This document shows, one piece after another, positions 10,730 to 24,000 of a stretch of 64,000 nucleotides of DNA. Both the position numbers and the translations under genes were made by a program. The first letter of the stretch is position 1; each line of letters opens with the position of its first letter. The DNA lies in the NCBI RefSeq assembly GCF_963678975.1, contig NC_089281.1:28355151-28419150 (forward strand), written 5' to 3'. The notes below the pieces were generated by a model. That model ran no database searches, was not told where the DNA came from, and saw only the letters and a list, made by a program, of their open reading frames with translations. The stretch is from Dysidea avara. Taxonomy: Eukaryota; Porifera; Demospongiae; Dictyoceratida; Dysideidae.

Positions 10730-11306
10730 TTTCTCTGAATAGTTTATGGCAAAGGTTTCGGAGTGTGCAGCTAACAGCTTCATCATTTGCTACTGCGGTC
10801 AAACGTAGATCGAAGTTTGAGAAATTGGTTGAGTCCATCCTTTACAGGCCACCTCGGAATACAGTATCTGCATTGGAGTGGGCAGAAATTACGAACAAGC
10901 TGCAAGAACAGCGTACATAAGTGTCAAAGCCAAAGAAACTTCTTTACCTTATCATGTCCTTTGCACGGGTATACATATCAACAGCAAATGTGGAGGATCC
11001 AACACTAGTGACAAGCAACATGGAATCCTTGAGATTAAATACCCTAATTCTGCAAGGACCATGACTCCAGAGACTACCTGTGAACAATTGAACCAATTCT
11101 GTTGTTCCTTGGTAGATGGACGGGTAACACTGAAAAAAACATTCATATTATTATCAGATACAAGGACAGATGACTTTTGTGTGTGGACACCAAACATAGA
11201 GTTTTGGCAGCAGAAAATGTTTTCTAAGTCACAAACATTTTATAACAAGTATTTGTTACCTGAAATTGCCAATCCTGTGTACCCTACAGGACAAAAGATA
11301 CGTTGA
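10730..11306 (+). pseudogene. YqaJ-like exonuclease part of the same transposon
   Basis: After the transposase, the frames read RFRSVQLTASSFATAVKRRSK, then the open frame 10878-11306 with LEWGRNYEQAARTAYI, CGGSNTSDKQHGILEIKYP and SARTMTPE. The pattern (RxxLTASxF..., WGxxxExxAR.., a D/G-x-LEIKYP block) fits YqaJ/lambda-exonuclease-type recombinases, whose ExK sits in EIKYP. The strand and spacing suggest it is part of the same mobile element. It is broken near its start by a frame change, while the last 140 codons are still open. Confidence 0.65.
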
Positions 11307-14300
11307 ACATTGACAACTTGTAACAGTGCTAGTGTTGTAATCTGATTTGTAGTATTGTTTGTAGTGATATATGTTTACTGCGTACATGTTATGACAATAA
11401 CTCACCAGTTTCATTGTTGAGTTCACAGTAGCAATAATTCCCCACTACTGATTTATTTGTTCAAACTCGCAACAATCAACTAAAACTGCTCCCATGTGTC
11501 GGAGTGTTACACACATTTGAGCACACATCAATAATACACCATAATAACCTTTCATACGAGCTCTTTTAGAGAAGAAAGTCAAACAAAGCACAAAACCACA
11601 AGCTATCTTAAAATCCACATTGATTGTATAACTCATGCGTTCAAGCGTGTGATCTACACCTGCACCTGGTGAGCAGATTTTTTCCATGATGGTTAATCGT
11701 AAGAGGCCAAAAATTTGAATGACAATTGCTGGTAGCCTAACAAATGCAGTGGTGTATAATCGTTGTTCTGCGGATCAACATTGTAGTTCTATAGCTGTTT
11801 TTAGCACCATTAGCATATAATTTCTGTGGGTATCTCAGCACCTATGATAACCATTATACACAGTTACATGAAGACTGATAAGAAACATCGTTTCCCCAAG
11901 GATGGAGCGATAATAAACTTAACTGAAAGAATGTTTTACAAATATCGCTGCTAATAGAAATTAGGCCTTCTTTATGCTGCTAAGGGCATGGGGTTGTGTC
12001 AATCTTCACTGTGGTTGTGTTCCTTAAAACCTGCATGGAGACAAAGATATAGTAGTTTTAAAAAATCATTATAATTGTAGGTGCCCGCTCGCGACCGCTT
12101 GGCCACCACCGTAACCCCAACAGATATACAGTAATACGCCAATTTAGCGTGGGCATTTAAAGGTGCCACTTGGGGTTTAACTCTATATTGCCTGGGCAAT
12201 ATCCGATATCATGGGAATGCTGTTTGCTCATGGCTTTGATTCCCTACAAGTTCAAAGATACAATACGTTTTGACTTGTTATATTGAGTGACACGGAGCAT
12301 TTAATTGTGGGTTTGGTTTATAAGTTAGGCTAGGCTCAGTGTAGTTGCTAAGTTTCGACAAGTTGATAGTTGGTAAACAGTTAACTATTTAATAATTGTT
12401 TGGGTAATGGGTGGATGTGTATTTCTACCCATCACGTGTCAGCCATTGAGCAGACCACAGAGCCACACAAAGAGGACAACTAGATTTAAATAGGTGTAAC
12501 TTATAGTCCTAAGTACTTAACTTAATATATTAATTTACTGTCCCAATAGCGAAGAATGTAGTACAAAATGGTAAAACTAAAAAACTAGATCCCACAATCA
12601 CAATTTTTCTATGAATGATTAACGTTCTAAGGGCTATTAGCCCACACTATTAAAACCACCATCAATCATCAGATACTGATGTATACAACAAACAAGGTGG
12701 GCACTGTTACAGCTGTTCTTTCACCTACACTGTATCAGGTGAGTGCCTAGAGTGACTTATACCACGACAATGATGAGCTTTGCTGATATATACACCCGAA
12801 AGCCCAAGGGCTAAATATCAGCAAAATCCCTCGCAAACTGCGGTATAAATATATATTAGAAGTATTCTAATACATGAATCACGAATTGGTAAGGTACAGC
12901 CATTCAGCACTGTGTTGTTTTCAAGCACTACATTACATGTACACATAATTGTGTGCGTGGGTGCGTGCGTGCGTGCGTGCAAGTGGGTGGATGGATGGAC
13001 GTGTGGGGATCAAAAAGGTGCTTTTATACTAGCCACAGTAGCCAGAACAAGGTAGTATCGGGTGGATTATGGCAGGAACATGAAGTGAGTGTGTGTTAAC
13101 ATGAACAGTGGGATAAGTAGATTTTGCTACCTTCATCACCTAACACCTCTGTAATACAGAATATCTCTATATAGTCTTGTCTTGGAATGTAGTGCTGTGT
13201 TGCGAGTGTCACCAACACCAGAGGATTTTATCCTGCTGTTTGTCATTCCGACGGTTGTGTGGTGTTGGTGACCTTGCAACACTGGCAGCTGGCATGACGA
13301 TTTGAGACTTTGTGTGCCAGCTGGCAACACTTTCCAAAACAAATGATCAGTAGTTCATTCATCTAGATTATATTTGAATCTGCCTGGTCGATTAACTGCT
13401 TTGTAATCTGCCTGGTCGATTAACTGCTGTGCTAGCTGTTTTGGTTTGTATTAAATAGAATTGTCGTACCTTGCACTACCCAATATCCTCAGTAATCCTA
13501 CACAATTCTTGGCACCAATGAATGTCACATTATAGGGGTCTCACTGCACCTGATTCCCTACAAGATACAAAACCAGATGCCAAATGATTCTAACTGATCT
13601 AATGAAGTGTGCTGGTCTTCAGTAGAGAACCACTTTAATATTATTTTTGTCATAAATTCCACACATCCTCTTGTGGTCTGAACTTTGGCCGTCTAGCTGT
13701 AGACTGATCTTCATGTGTCTTGTGGTTAGTGTTTTAGTAACCTGATAGTTTTTTTAGTTGCCATAACTGCATCATATCTGTAAAGTACACAGGATGTAGA
13801 CATGTCAAAAGGTTGTACTTGTTATTAAAATGTTTTTATGTAAAAGGTTAGTTGGACTTCGTGGAACTTGTAAGTAGAAAGATATGTTAGGGATGGAACA
13901 GGTTGGTAGGACTTATTCTCTTCTTTTAATGATTATTCTCTCCTATGTGAACATGGACAATAAATGTTGTAGGGGGAGCCCATAAGTGCCTTGGGCGCCT
14001 GATTTTAGCAACTCTGTGTGGGGTGTGGGAGGGGTTTGTAGGGACCATTCAAATGTTGTAATAACAAAGTGCACAGTACTGCTGTATATGTCAGATGGTG
14101 TAAAATCAATACCTATGATTTTCTTTCTGTTATGCTCAAAAACCATTAAATGTGTTTGCTAAAGGGTACACTAAGAAGTTATATGCACAGATCGATGCCT
14201 TTTGCAAGAGAAAATAGGAATGTTGAATGCATGTAGTCATGATTCTGTACAGTTATACCACTGTTTCAACTTCTACTATTGTCACATCCAAGTGATAGCC

Positions 14301-15103
14301 TTAAGTGTACAGTAATCGTATGATCATTAAAGTGAAGTACAAGAAGGTACAGAAAATCATGATTCAGTGTATAAATTACACACTGAGCAAGGATTTGAGG
14401 AGAAGCTTCCATTGTAGATGTAATTTTAAAACATGGACAAAATTATAGATAAAAATTGTGTCCCTAAAATCTACATGTGCATTGATGGCGTCCTGTGCTC
14501 TCATCCAGAAGATGTTTGTGTATTAGTTATATGTGTTAAGTTGTATTTAATTTGGGACCTAGTTTTCTTGTGATCCGCCAATGTGATGATTATGCTCATG
14601 AAATCATTGGAATGTTCCAAATGTTGTAAAGCCACCTTTTGCAATATTACATTCCTTGACATCATAGCTTGGCTCATGAAGTGGTTCTATAAATAGTATG
14701 AATGGAATAATGCCTTTTGCAGTCACAAAGGCATGCTATGATGTTTCAATTTAGTACCGTAACTTGGTTAAAGAAAATACAGCTATTTCTGTTTTCATCA
14801 AGCATAAAATAAATCTGATCATGATGGGCCAGGTTTATTTATCAGACATTTGCCTGCCTTCCTCTTGTTGCAAATTTGATTGACTATGTTTTTAAGGTTG
14901 CACATTTACTTTTTGGTCCATTATAATCTGGATGTTGTAAATTGTGTGCTTCACAAAATGAAAACTTCCACAAGTTTTGATTTGCCAATAATACGATCAC
15001 TAATAATGGTTATACAAATCGAAAAGGTTAACTTTGTACTAAGCTTTATATAATGGTGAACAGTGCATGTAATGTAGTCTATTGTTTGTCCACTGTACTG
15101 CAG
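11307..15103. other. Long stretch without a recognised gene
   Basis: About 3.8 kb of AT-rich sequence. It holds a GTGC/GGAT simple-repeat patch (12953-12997). It also holds an inverted repeat centred on TGCCAGCTGG (about 13265-13330) and a direct 28-bp duplication containing CTGCCTGGTCGATTAACTGC (about 13379-13434). The missing first exons of the SH2 gene may lie here, but I could not identify them. No open stretch has a convincing domain. Confidence 0.4.
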
Positions 15104-15382
15104 ACATGGAAGCAACGGATTGAAGATGAGATCAATGAAATAAGAAGAGTATATAACACAGCATTGCATCAGAAAGCTATGCGTAGTCCAACCGGACAGA
15201 CAGCTGATATACCTGAAGATGAGGATGACCATATATATTCAGAACCACCGCCGGATGATGATGATAGTGATGATGAACAAAATGGCTATGCTCGGGCTAG
15301 AAGTATAGTGTTTAATTGTGGTTTTGAGTTATTGGTGAAATGTATAAGTATTGTATGATTATCTGTATACTTTGTACTGTTC

Positions 15383-15415
<33 letters not shown>

Positions 15416-18400
15416 ATGTATGTATAAGCGCACACACTTCATTACTAATTTCTTTCTTGTGTTCAGTTGCAGATGACCCTGATGAGGATCCTGAAGATCC
15501 TTACACACAAATTAACGATAATATGCGGGAGATACGAAGTACGTCTTATTCATCTGTAGTCAGCAGAATCATTTCTCCTTTCTCATTATGTAGCATTGCA
15601 TAATGGGCCACCAATCAATCCCAACTTGCCATCATTTCCACCACGACCACTTCACACGTTACCAGAAGAAGAACAGCAGCAGTCAAGAATTGCAGGTAAT
15701 CATGCCGTTGAAGAAACTGCTTACTAGAGATCATATACACATGCACACACTCTCATGCACGCACAAACAGTACACTTATTCAGTGCAGTTACTAATCTTA
15801 CCTTTCTGTTCTCAGACTCTGCAGCCAATGTGTCCACCATAACACCTAATGATCCTGGATACTTGACAGTGAGGTGAGTTCTCTGGCCATTTTTGCCATT
15901 GGAGCTATTACCAGGTCCCTGTAAAATTAGGCACAATTCACATTTTAGAAAAGCGACTGTTTATTTTTTAAACCAGGCACAGACCCAATTTAATTTGCTC
16001 AAACACAATTTGCTCAGTCTGCATGTCTGTGCCCATGCAAACAAACAAGCCTCAAGTTACAGAAAAGTAACATTCATTTTTTGAGTGAAAGCTGTTTATT
16101 TTTATTAAGCACTTGTGAAAGTTGGCTTTTCTGCAAGTTTGAGCAAGGGTTCTTTCCTATGTGGATATATGAGTGTTGTAATTGCATAATTCTGCCTCGT
16201 ACAGTAACAGAAAAAAAGTAGGTGCTTCAACTAAATGGTGGGCATGACCTGTAACAAAACACTGCACTAAACTGCAGCCATGCCATATGATTTAGACACA
16301 GATCTCCATTCAGTTGTTCTAATAGAACAAACTTGTATTCTATTATATAGTTAGGTGGTGACGAAATATTCAACCACTTTTGCCCTTTGACATCAATAGT
16401 CAATATGTTGGCTTTCCTTATTTTAAACTCCCACAAGATGATAACTTTTAATGCTTGAAAGATTTCACTGCCACTGTATTGCTCACCATTTAAAATGACA
16501 CCAAGCAGCGATGCAGCTGGCAAAAGCTTCCTTTCACGTCACCTAGAAAACAGCCTTTTTCATTGAATGTCAATCATGGGTGTACACCACTTCATTAACT
16601 GAGAAATCCACTACCAAATACAGTGGTATATCAGGGATGTACCCAGGTTTAGAGTAGTGGTGGCTACAAGAAACAGGGATAAGTCCAGAAGATTTAGGAT
16701 AGGACTTGTGGGGCCTTAATTTGCATAAGTTAGAAGTGAATTTGTAGTGGTTGTTGAGTGGTAGTGGTGACCCAGGCACATCCCTGGTATATTAAAGATC
16801 ATGTGATTTATAAATGGATGCCTGTATCATCAAAAACAGCATCAAATTCCAGTGAAGAAGACAGCAGCCATTCATTGCTTTGTATCATAAGTACTCTTTA
16901 GTGTTTTGTAAAGCTGTTTACATGTCATTGTAGTGCATGTTACAAGGTGTAGTGCATGTTACAAGGTGTAGTGCATGTTACAAGGTGTAGTGCATGTTAC
17001 AAGGTGTAGTGCATGTTACAAGGTGTAGTGCATGTTACAAGGTGTAGTGCATGTTACAAGGTGTAGTGCATGTTACAAGGTGTATAAGTAATAGATGCTA
17101 ACACTCAGCATATAGTATGCAGTTCATAATCAAAAATTAATTTGAATTGGATAATACAAGATGCAATATCAACTTGTTTGTGTCTAGTTGTATATTTTTG
17201 CTAACTTGTCCTATGCCACGTGCTAGCAAAATCTCCCAAGTAGTACTGTTGCAATTGGTTACCTAGTTTTGTGTCAGCACTTGTTTGTTTGCTTTCAGGG
17301 AAGCTAATGAATCTCGTACAATGGGACTAAGTATGGTACAGAGAAAGCAATCAGATGCAACTACAACAAATGGTTTTCCACCACCTCCAGCTCGTGGTGA
17401 TGTAAGTCTTCACTGTAGATCTATACTGTTGAGTTGTTGAATTAGGTTTGTACCACCAGCCAGGCCCCACAGGTTGTCTGTGGGTGGAAATACTTTCTTG
17501 TGCCTAATTTATACATGTATGTATGATGGTTTACCTGTCAGCTAAAAATAATTAAAAGTGCATTATGTCACAAACGGGTGTTATCATCACAAACAGGTGG
17601 TATCATTATCAGTGATTCTACTGTTATCCTTCTGCCGCTCTTTTGGATATGTTTCCCTGGAACCATGCTGGCTTTTGCTGGAGCAGCTTGTACAGACTTG
17701 GCCACATAGCAGTTGGCTGAATCCTTTCTAAGAGTATAAAGAGTGAGGCTGGTACCTCACTTAGTTTTTCACTGCTAAATGTAACTCACCCCTATTCTAC
17801 CATCCGTAATATAAAAGACTGGTCTCCATATAGCCAGTATTAGCCCCATATACCGACACTGTTGCCCTACTATGAGCTGCTAATAAATTTTCATAGCAAA
17901 GTACCAGCTATTACACATTCACGCCCATTGTACTGTTATATAGGAGTTCAGGAAAGTGGTAAGCAGCCCAGCTACGCTGTTATAGTGCAAAATCTTAAAA
18001 CTGGCAATGTTTATTATATGATCTTGTTGACATTTCAATTACTCTCACAGTGTGGATTTCAGACACTTACAAATCTGAAAGTCATTCTATTGTCCAGCAT
18101 GCCATTCACAAAGTAAACATGTAGGAAACCGGTTTTTGTAAGCAAGTACACAAAAAATTGAAATTTTCTATTAGAGTAGGAACCATAGCACATCAATAAA
18201 AGGTACTGAAACAAGCTGGAGTAGTGCACAATATTAAATCACAGTAAAACAATAAGAAGTGTTATATCCCTACTGTGCTCAAGATGCCATAATAAAAATG
18301 CACAGTAGGGATATAACACTTCTTATTGTTTTACTGTGATTTAATATCGTGCGCTACTACAGCTTGTTTCAGTACCTTTTATCGATGTGCTATGGTCCCT

Positions 18401-20006
18401 ACTCTAGTTGAAAATTCCAAATTTTAAACTTTTTTTGTAAATAATTAAGACTGGTGAACCCACGCATACCGCATCTGAAATGGCGCCGCACACCCCAGCT
18501 ATATCAATTTATCGTCTGAAAAGTGAAGTATTCATTACTCTTCGATGTCAGCTATGTTCAACCCGTTACACAGCATTATGAATCAAGAACTGTTCAAAAA
18601 GCATCTTTGCAATCCACACGTACCCAAAGAAAGAAATGGTGCCACACACCCCAGTTATATCAATTATCGTCTGAAAAATGAAATATCCATTACACTTCAT
18701 TGTCAGCTATGTTCAACCCATTACACAGCAGTACGAATCAAGAACTGTTTGAAAAGCACCTCTGCAATCAAAATATCCACTATGAAAAACACGGACGATT
18801 TCCGTTTCGAAGGGAAGCCGTCACGTGCTACCGCCAAATCGACACTATGCTGTCAGCAAAGATGAATGGGACACAAAGGAGGACACTGGTAAGTCCATGA
18901 AGAATGCACTGTACGTACTGTGGTATGCCAAAAGGCACCTCTCAGGCTGAAGTGACGTCGAACAGTGAAAATCAAACCCATAGCCCTAGTTACACTTGTC
19001 TGAAGCCATCAGTCGGTCAGTAGAAAATTCTGTTAAATAATTTTTTTTTAAATTCCGTAGCAACTTGTTGAAAGTGTTTCAGGTCGATCTGAAAGCTTGT
19101 TTGGGCTTAGTTTTACCTAACCAATACTGTCTCATCGTCATCTGGGAAAATTGAGGCTGGTTTTTAGGTGATATTATTTTATGGGCCACGCCTACTCCTT
19201 TGTTGTCCCTACTATACAGTACTATCGTACTGTATGATAATTCGGAACAGTTGTGCAGAAATTAGCTATTGTGATTTTTAACTTTATTTTTGAAGCCTTG
19301 CAGTGACTCAAGCAGCACCACTGATGGTGAAGAAGAAGATCCTTATATTCAGTTCCAAACAAAAGAGGATGTCTATCCTGATCGAGCCATCTTCGATCAC
19401 TTATCACGAGAAGAAGCAAACAGGTGATATTTATTCTGTTGCTTACATACAATTCTTGTATTTGTTCTTCTTTCAGTAAACTAAACGAAGAACATTATGA
19501 TGGAATGTACTTGATCAGAGGCAGTAGCAACGTTGATTCTGATAAGGCAAATTTTGTATTGTATGGAAACATTAGTGATCTTTCATGCTTTATTTAGGTA
19601 TTGTCAGTTTGGACAAATGGAAGAAATGGAAAAAGTCGACATTACAAAGTCTTTCATGATCAAGTAAGTGACAGTGTTTCATTGTACAGTGAAACCTCTC
19701 AATCATGGACACCTATGGAGCTGCGACAAAGAGGTTGTTCTCTTTTAAGAAAAAGAAGTTTAATTTCATTAGAGGGTTTTAATTGGATCCTTACAAATTT
19801 AAAGAGTTTGCTATAAAGAGGTTTTACTGTACAACACTTGTACTTATTTTACTGATGACTTCCTGTTGTAGGCGACGCAGCATTATTCACTCACAAGCGG
19901 CGAGTCGTATGCCGATATTCCTACCCTTCTTACCCACTATCTTAAAAATAACCTTCCAAAGTCAGAGTTTACATTAACTGTACCATACGGCTACACTCAA
20001 CAATAG
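15104..20006 (+). CDS. SH2-domain adaptor protein (5' end missing)
   Basis: Nine exons keep one frame: 15104-15302, 15467-15538, 15594-15695, 15816-15873, 17299-17401, 19296-19423, 19477-19555, 19598-19663, 19872-20006 (313 residues in view). The N-terminal two thirds is acidic and proline-rich (SFPPRPLHTLPEEEQQQ, PPPPARGD) with tyrosine motifs DHIYSEPPP, EDPYTQIN, PGYLTV and DPYIQF. The C-terminal 110 residues are one SH2 domain: DRAIFDHLSREEAN, then GMYLIRGSS with the phosphotyrosine-binding Arg, NFVLSVWTNG, SRHYKVFHD, ending FTLTVPYG. There is no catalytic domain, so it is likely a cytoplasmic adaptor at tyrosine-phosphorylated receptors. The first acceptor is a CAG at 15101; a Met at 15053 is possible but less likely. 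Introns are 41-1,894 bp; the shortest, 19556-19597, is close to the lower limit for splicing. The second exon has tandem acceptors (15467 or 15473), both in frame. Confidence 0.82.
15386..15415. repeat. (TCTG)n microsatellite in an SH2-gene intron
   Basis: About seven TCTG units followed by TATG units, in the intron between 15302 and 15467. Confidence 0.9.
16930..17081. repeat. Minisatellite: eight perfect copies of a 19-bp unit
   Basis: Unit GTAGTGCATGTTACAAGGT, repeated exactly eight times (152 bp) with no differences seen. It lies in the intron 15874-17298 of the SH2 gene. Perfect identity points to recent expansion. Confidence 0.95.
18165..19218 (+). mobile_element. Non-autonomous element family R1, copy 1, with a head-to-head partial copy
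   Basis: The main copy runs from CACAGTAGGGATATAACACT (18299) to about GTCCCTACTATACAGTA (19218). The ends are imperfect inverse repeats around AGTAGGGA. A partial copy in the opposite direction (18165-18288) precedes it, making a palindrome with arms of about 125 bp and a short loop. The body is shared with 42573-43350 (copy 2) and, more diverged, with 30520-31990 (copy 3). Short open frames in it are not convincing. It lies in the intron just upstream of the SH2-coding exons. Confidence 0.65.
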
Positions 20007-20379
20007 CGGCAAGCTGTCTAGAGTGACACTTTATATTTACCTATAATTTCGTATTATAAATTACCTGTGTTTGCTAATTGTGCATTCTATTTTTTGTTTT
20101 GTAAATATATACTTTAAAAGTATTAAACCTGTTGAAAACTGGTAATATTATGGTACAATGGAAGCTATCTACTGCCCTTGGAAAGTAAGTTACCAAGCCG
20201 ACTAGTGTATATTTACATGTTGGACCGGATGTCTACTAAGGGAATGAATACACATGGATAAAGCAGTAAAAATAGATTTCCGCCCACCTTAAATGGAGTA
20301 AGAGTGGCTCGCGTATAGTTTGGAGGGGGCCGCCCCTTCGATTAAAAATTTCTGATCAAAGGAAGACTAGCGTCCTTGT

Positions 20380-21019
20380 ATGGCCATATTCCAAATTGTA
20401 GTTTTATATTGGTTTGTTGCTATTGCTGCTGCTACTACAAATTATAGTGTGGTAACTCAAGATGACATAGTTGCTGACGTTTTAGATACGATTTGTACGA
20501 TAAAATTGTGGGAAGAAGGGTACCGAGAATTAGAGTTTTGTCGTGAAGATGGTGGCCCTGATATCAATTGTAGTAAGTTACTTGTGTGTTATTGATTTCA
20601 CCAGATAGCGTGATCAGTGACAAAGCAAAGCTTAACAAAATGTAATCGTGTGGGGTGTGGCTAGTCTCACGTGCAATGTTGGTCTGAGGAGCCAGACCCT
20701 AGCCACCAGATTAGTGCAATGTATGGGGTGTGTCCTATGTGCAATACGTGTGCTAGGCTCGTCACTCGTGTATTAAAAGTGTAGAATTGGTGATTGAGTG
20801 GCAACTACCTCTGGCATAGTAGACTATGTACTTGAAAATGTAGCATCTCAGAGCACATTATTCAAGTTAGGTGTACATGCAGGTACTACGAGACTGACAG
20901 AGATAAAGTAACTTCTTTCTTAGCTGACTTAATTTATCACAATAGATTCACTCTTGGTGATTCATGGGGAGTACAAGTTCTGGATTTATAGGCATTACAT
21001 CATGGTTTCATTTGTATGC

Positions 21020-21089
<70 letters not shown>

Positions 21090-24000
21090 AGGCAGCATGG
21101 CCAAGTGGTTAGTATTGGCTTGGTAATTGAAAGGTTCCAGGTTCAATACCTGGTTATGTGTTTTTGTTGTTTCCGTGAGCAAAAAACTGCTCCAGTCTAC
21201 CCAGCTGTATATTGACCTGGTGGGTTGGTGTCAACTGGAAAAGTAGCCCACCCAATTGGTACCTGGTATTTATTGGGGGAGCAAAATGCCCAACTGTTCA
21301 TGTCTCAAGGGTCGTTGTGGATCTTTGGGTTCCAACCTCTATCCATGAGACCTGGATAGTCCTCCTGCGGGTTACTAGCCCTGCCCCAGGAGGATTTGCC
21401 TGCACAAGGCTCAAGTGCCTGAGTGGTGCACAGGCATCCCAGTGCTGGTTCACTGGGTGGTAATAGCTATGTTTTGCACAGCTGCCGTAGGCTTTGCTTT
21501 TTATTCATTAGATATCATAACCAATCATAGCATGATGCTGTCAGAAAGACTCAATTACGTGTATAATATGATGGCAAAATAAAAGTCATGTTGCAATGCA
21601 GAAGAATTATGCAGTTGGCTTACTGCAATCAGTATATAGCAATTTGTATTTTTTAAGTTTGCTTAGATGCTATATTGATCCAATAAAAATGCATATCATT
21701 CAGCTATAAATAAATGAAAAATATATGGCAATTGCCGTAGGCGTAGCAACAGGGAGGCTAAAGGGGGCTTAGCTCATAGATATTATAGCTTATGAAACTT
21801 TAAGAGGTAAGCTGCTATAATGTCTATGTTTGTGATTAGCCCCTCCCAATTTTAAAGATCGATATACTCTAATTAATAGGTTGAGCATTAATAGGTTGAG
21901 CAGTCAGATACTCTAATAGAACAGTCAAATACTAATAGAGTATTCATGTACCAAAGTTTAGCCAAAATTTTTACAAAATTCTATCTCAAAAGGCTAAATT
22001 TTCAAAAAATTTCCTGTGGAGGCATGCCCCCAGACCCCCCTAGAAAGTATGTGTTCCACATACTGTGTGAGCTTTGCACATTGTACAAATTGTATCAACC
22101 AGTCACTACCCTGCTTAGTCCCCTCACTTTAAATTTTGTTACTATATATGCCTCTGGCAGTTTCTATGGTGGGAAATCAGACCTTTCATATTTTAATGAC
22201 TGATCTGTTGTTTTATGGATTGACCATCAAAACTAGTGACATAACCATCATCCAGTCAAGTGTGACAGCTGCCTTGTCAAATGTGATAATGTTGCTGACC
22301 ATTCTTGCCACATTCGTTGGTACATGTGCTAATTCTAATGACAATGGTCCATTCATTTGCTAGAAATCTTTTTATGAGTGATTACTAATGGTATATGGTC
22401 TGCGAAAAGGGGTCTTATAGCCTTTTCAATTGCATATACTTGGCAACCTGTAACTTGACTTGTGAATGTGTTATCACCCTGCAATTTTGTCCCCTGATAC
22501 CCCTAACTTAACACTATGGCTTGGTGTGATGTGAAGGTGATAGGTTGAAAACATGAGGAGTTATGATTAGTCAAACTTGATACTATAAGACTCCTTTTCG
22601 CAGACCGGGTCACATATGGTTATACCGATGAGAGTTCATCTAAGATCAAGATATACTCTAATAGAGCATTCAGACATGCTGATAGAAGTCATGCATGACT
22701 CTGCATACTGCATAAACTTTCTGCAATTTGGGACATGCCACCAATCTATCAGGCAGGAAAATGGGAAATGTGCATGATCTCAAGTAAAGCTTACAGAGAG
22801 AGTTACATCAGCTATTATAAAGAACATTAAGTCATGCAAATGCTGCTATCTGATTCAGTGACCCAGCATAGATTTTGTGAAATGAGGTTGCTATATTTGT
22901 TAGAAAAAACAACAGCATCATGCAGTTAGACCATAGCCACAAAAACCATCGCATTTGACATGAAGGAATACTAATAATTTGTAAAAGATTTCATAGGGCA
23001 AATAAATTTGAGTTGCAATCATCACACACACACGTGTGATGATTGCTTCCACATGTGCACATATGTATAAATTCAATTAAGCTCTGCATGGAAATTGTCT
23101 GGCTTAGCAAACTTGATACTAACATACTATATCCATATTAGCCACTTCATGACTATCTGTGTGCATGATATTCAAATATGTGACCCGGTTTGATGATAGC
23201 TGCAAAACATACCAGAGTTTATAAGATTATACAGTACCTTTTTGGTTTATAGAATGTGTAATATTTGGGAAATCAAGAGTAGATGTTATATAGCAGCATA
23301 TGCCAGCATTCTTGTATCTGAGATTTCTAAGAAAACTTTCCTAAAGCTTCAGAAAATGAAGACCAACACCATTTGTCATTACATATGACACAAATAGCTA
23401 TATAGACGTCAACATTACTTATTGATTGGATTATGCTTTTTCAGTATAATCATAATTATACTCTCCAGACATGAAGGGTATAATATCTATATAATTCTTA
23501 GACTTTTCAGAAGTCCCTATAGAAGAATAATCTACTCTAGAGGTGATTAGGTAAACAATCATCTTTGAATTGAATTTCTTTTTCTGCTTGTACTTAAATG
23601 ATGTATCTAGTAAAATGCCGAACGTTGTAAATAATCAGTATGTGTCCATTTGATACTTCGTCACCTTAAAGCTGTTGCCAGCATATATAACACAGCAATG
23701 TGGTGACGTTTCAAATATATAGATACGCTAGAATGGTTCAGGTAACATATTGGGGTATAGTTACTGTAATGTTTAGTTGTAGTGTAAACACATTTTAGTT
23801 GGTCATTCACATGCACACAGATGTAACTGAATATTTGCCAGCATGTATTTAATACACTAATGTTCAACTTATCGCAGAGGGCACATATTACTTTGTCAAC
23901 GAAACTGGTGATGTGACTCTAAGTTGTCCTGCTGGTTGCCCTATCTCTGACGTGTTATGGAGTATACACTTGTTGAGCAGAAACTACAATATTACAGTAT

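Noticed and set aside
15053-15103. Upstream Met as the start of the SH2 protein
   Set aside because: It would read through a good CAG acceptor at 15101-15103 and give a Cys-rich, unlike N terminus; a missing 5' exon is more likely.
16930-17081. A CRISPR array
   Set aside because: The units abut directly with no spacers; it is a minisatellite in a eukaryotic intron.
18545-18900. Two similar-looking open frames with MSAMFNPLHS
   Set aside because: They come from internally repeated R1 element sequence, and the other copies do not preserve the frame.
21091-21165. A tRNA gene
   Set aside because: A and B boxes are present but the acceptor stem does not close and a long SINE body follows.
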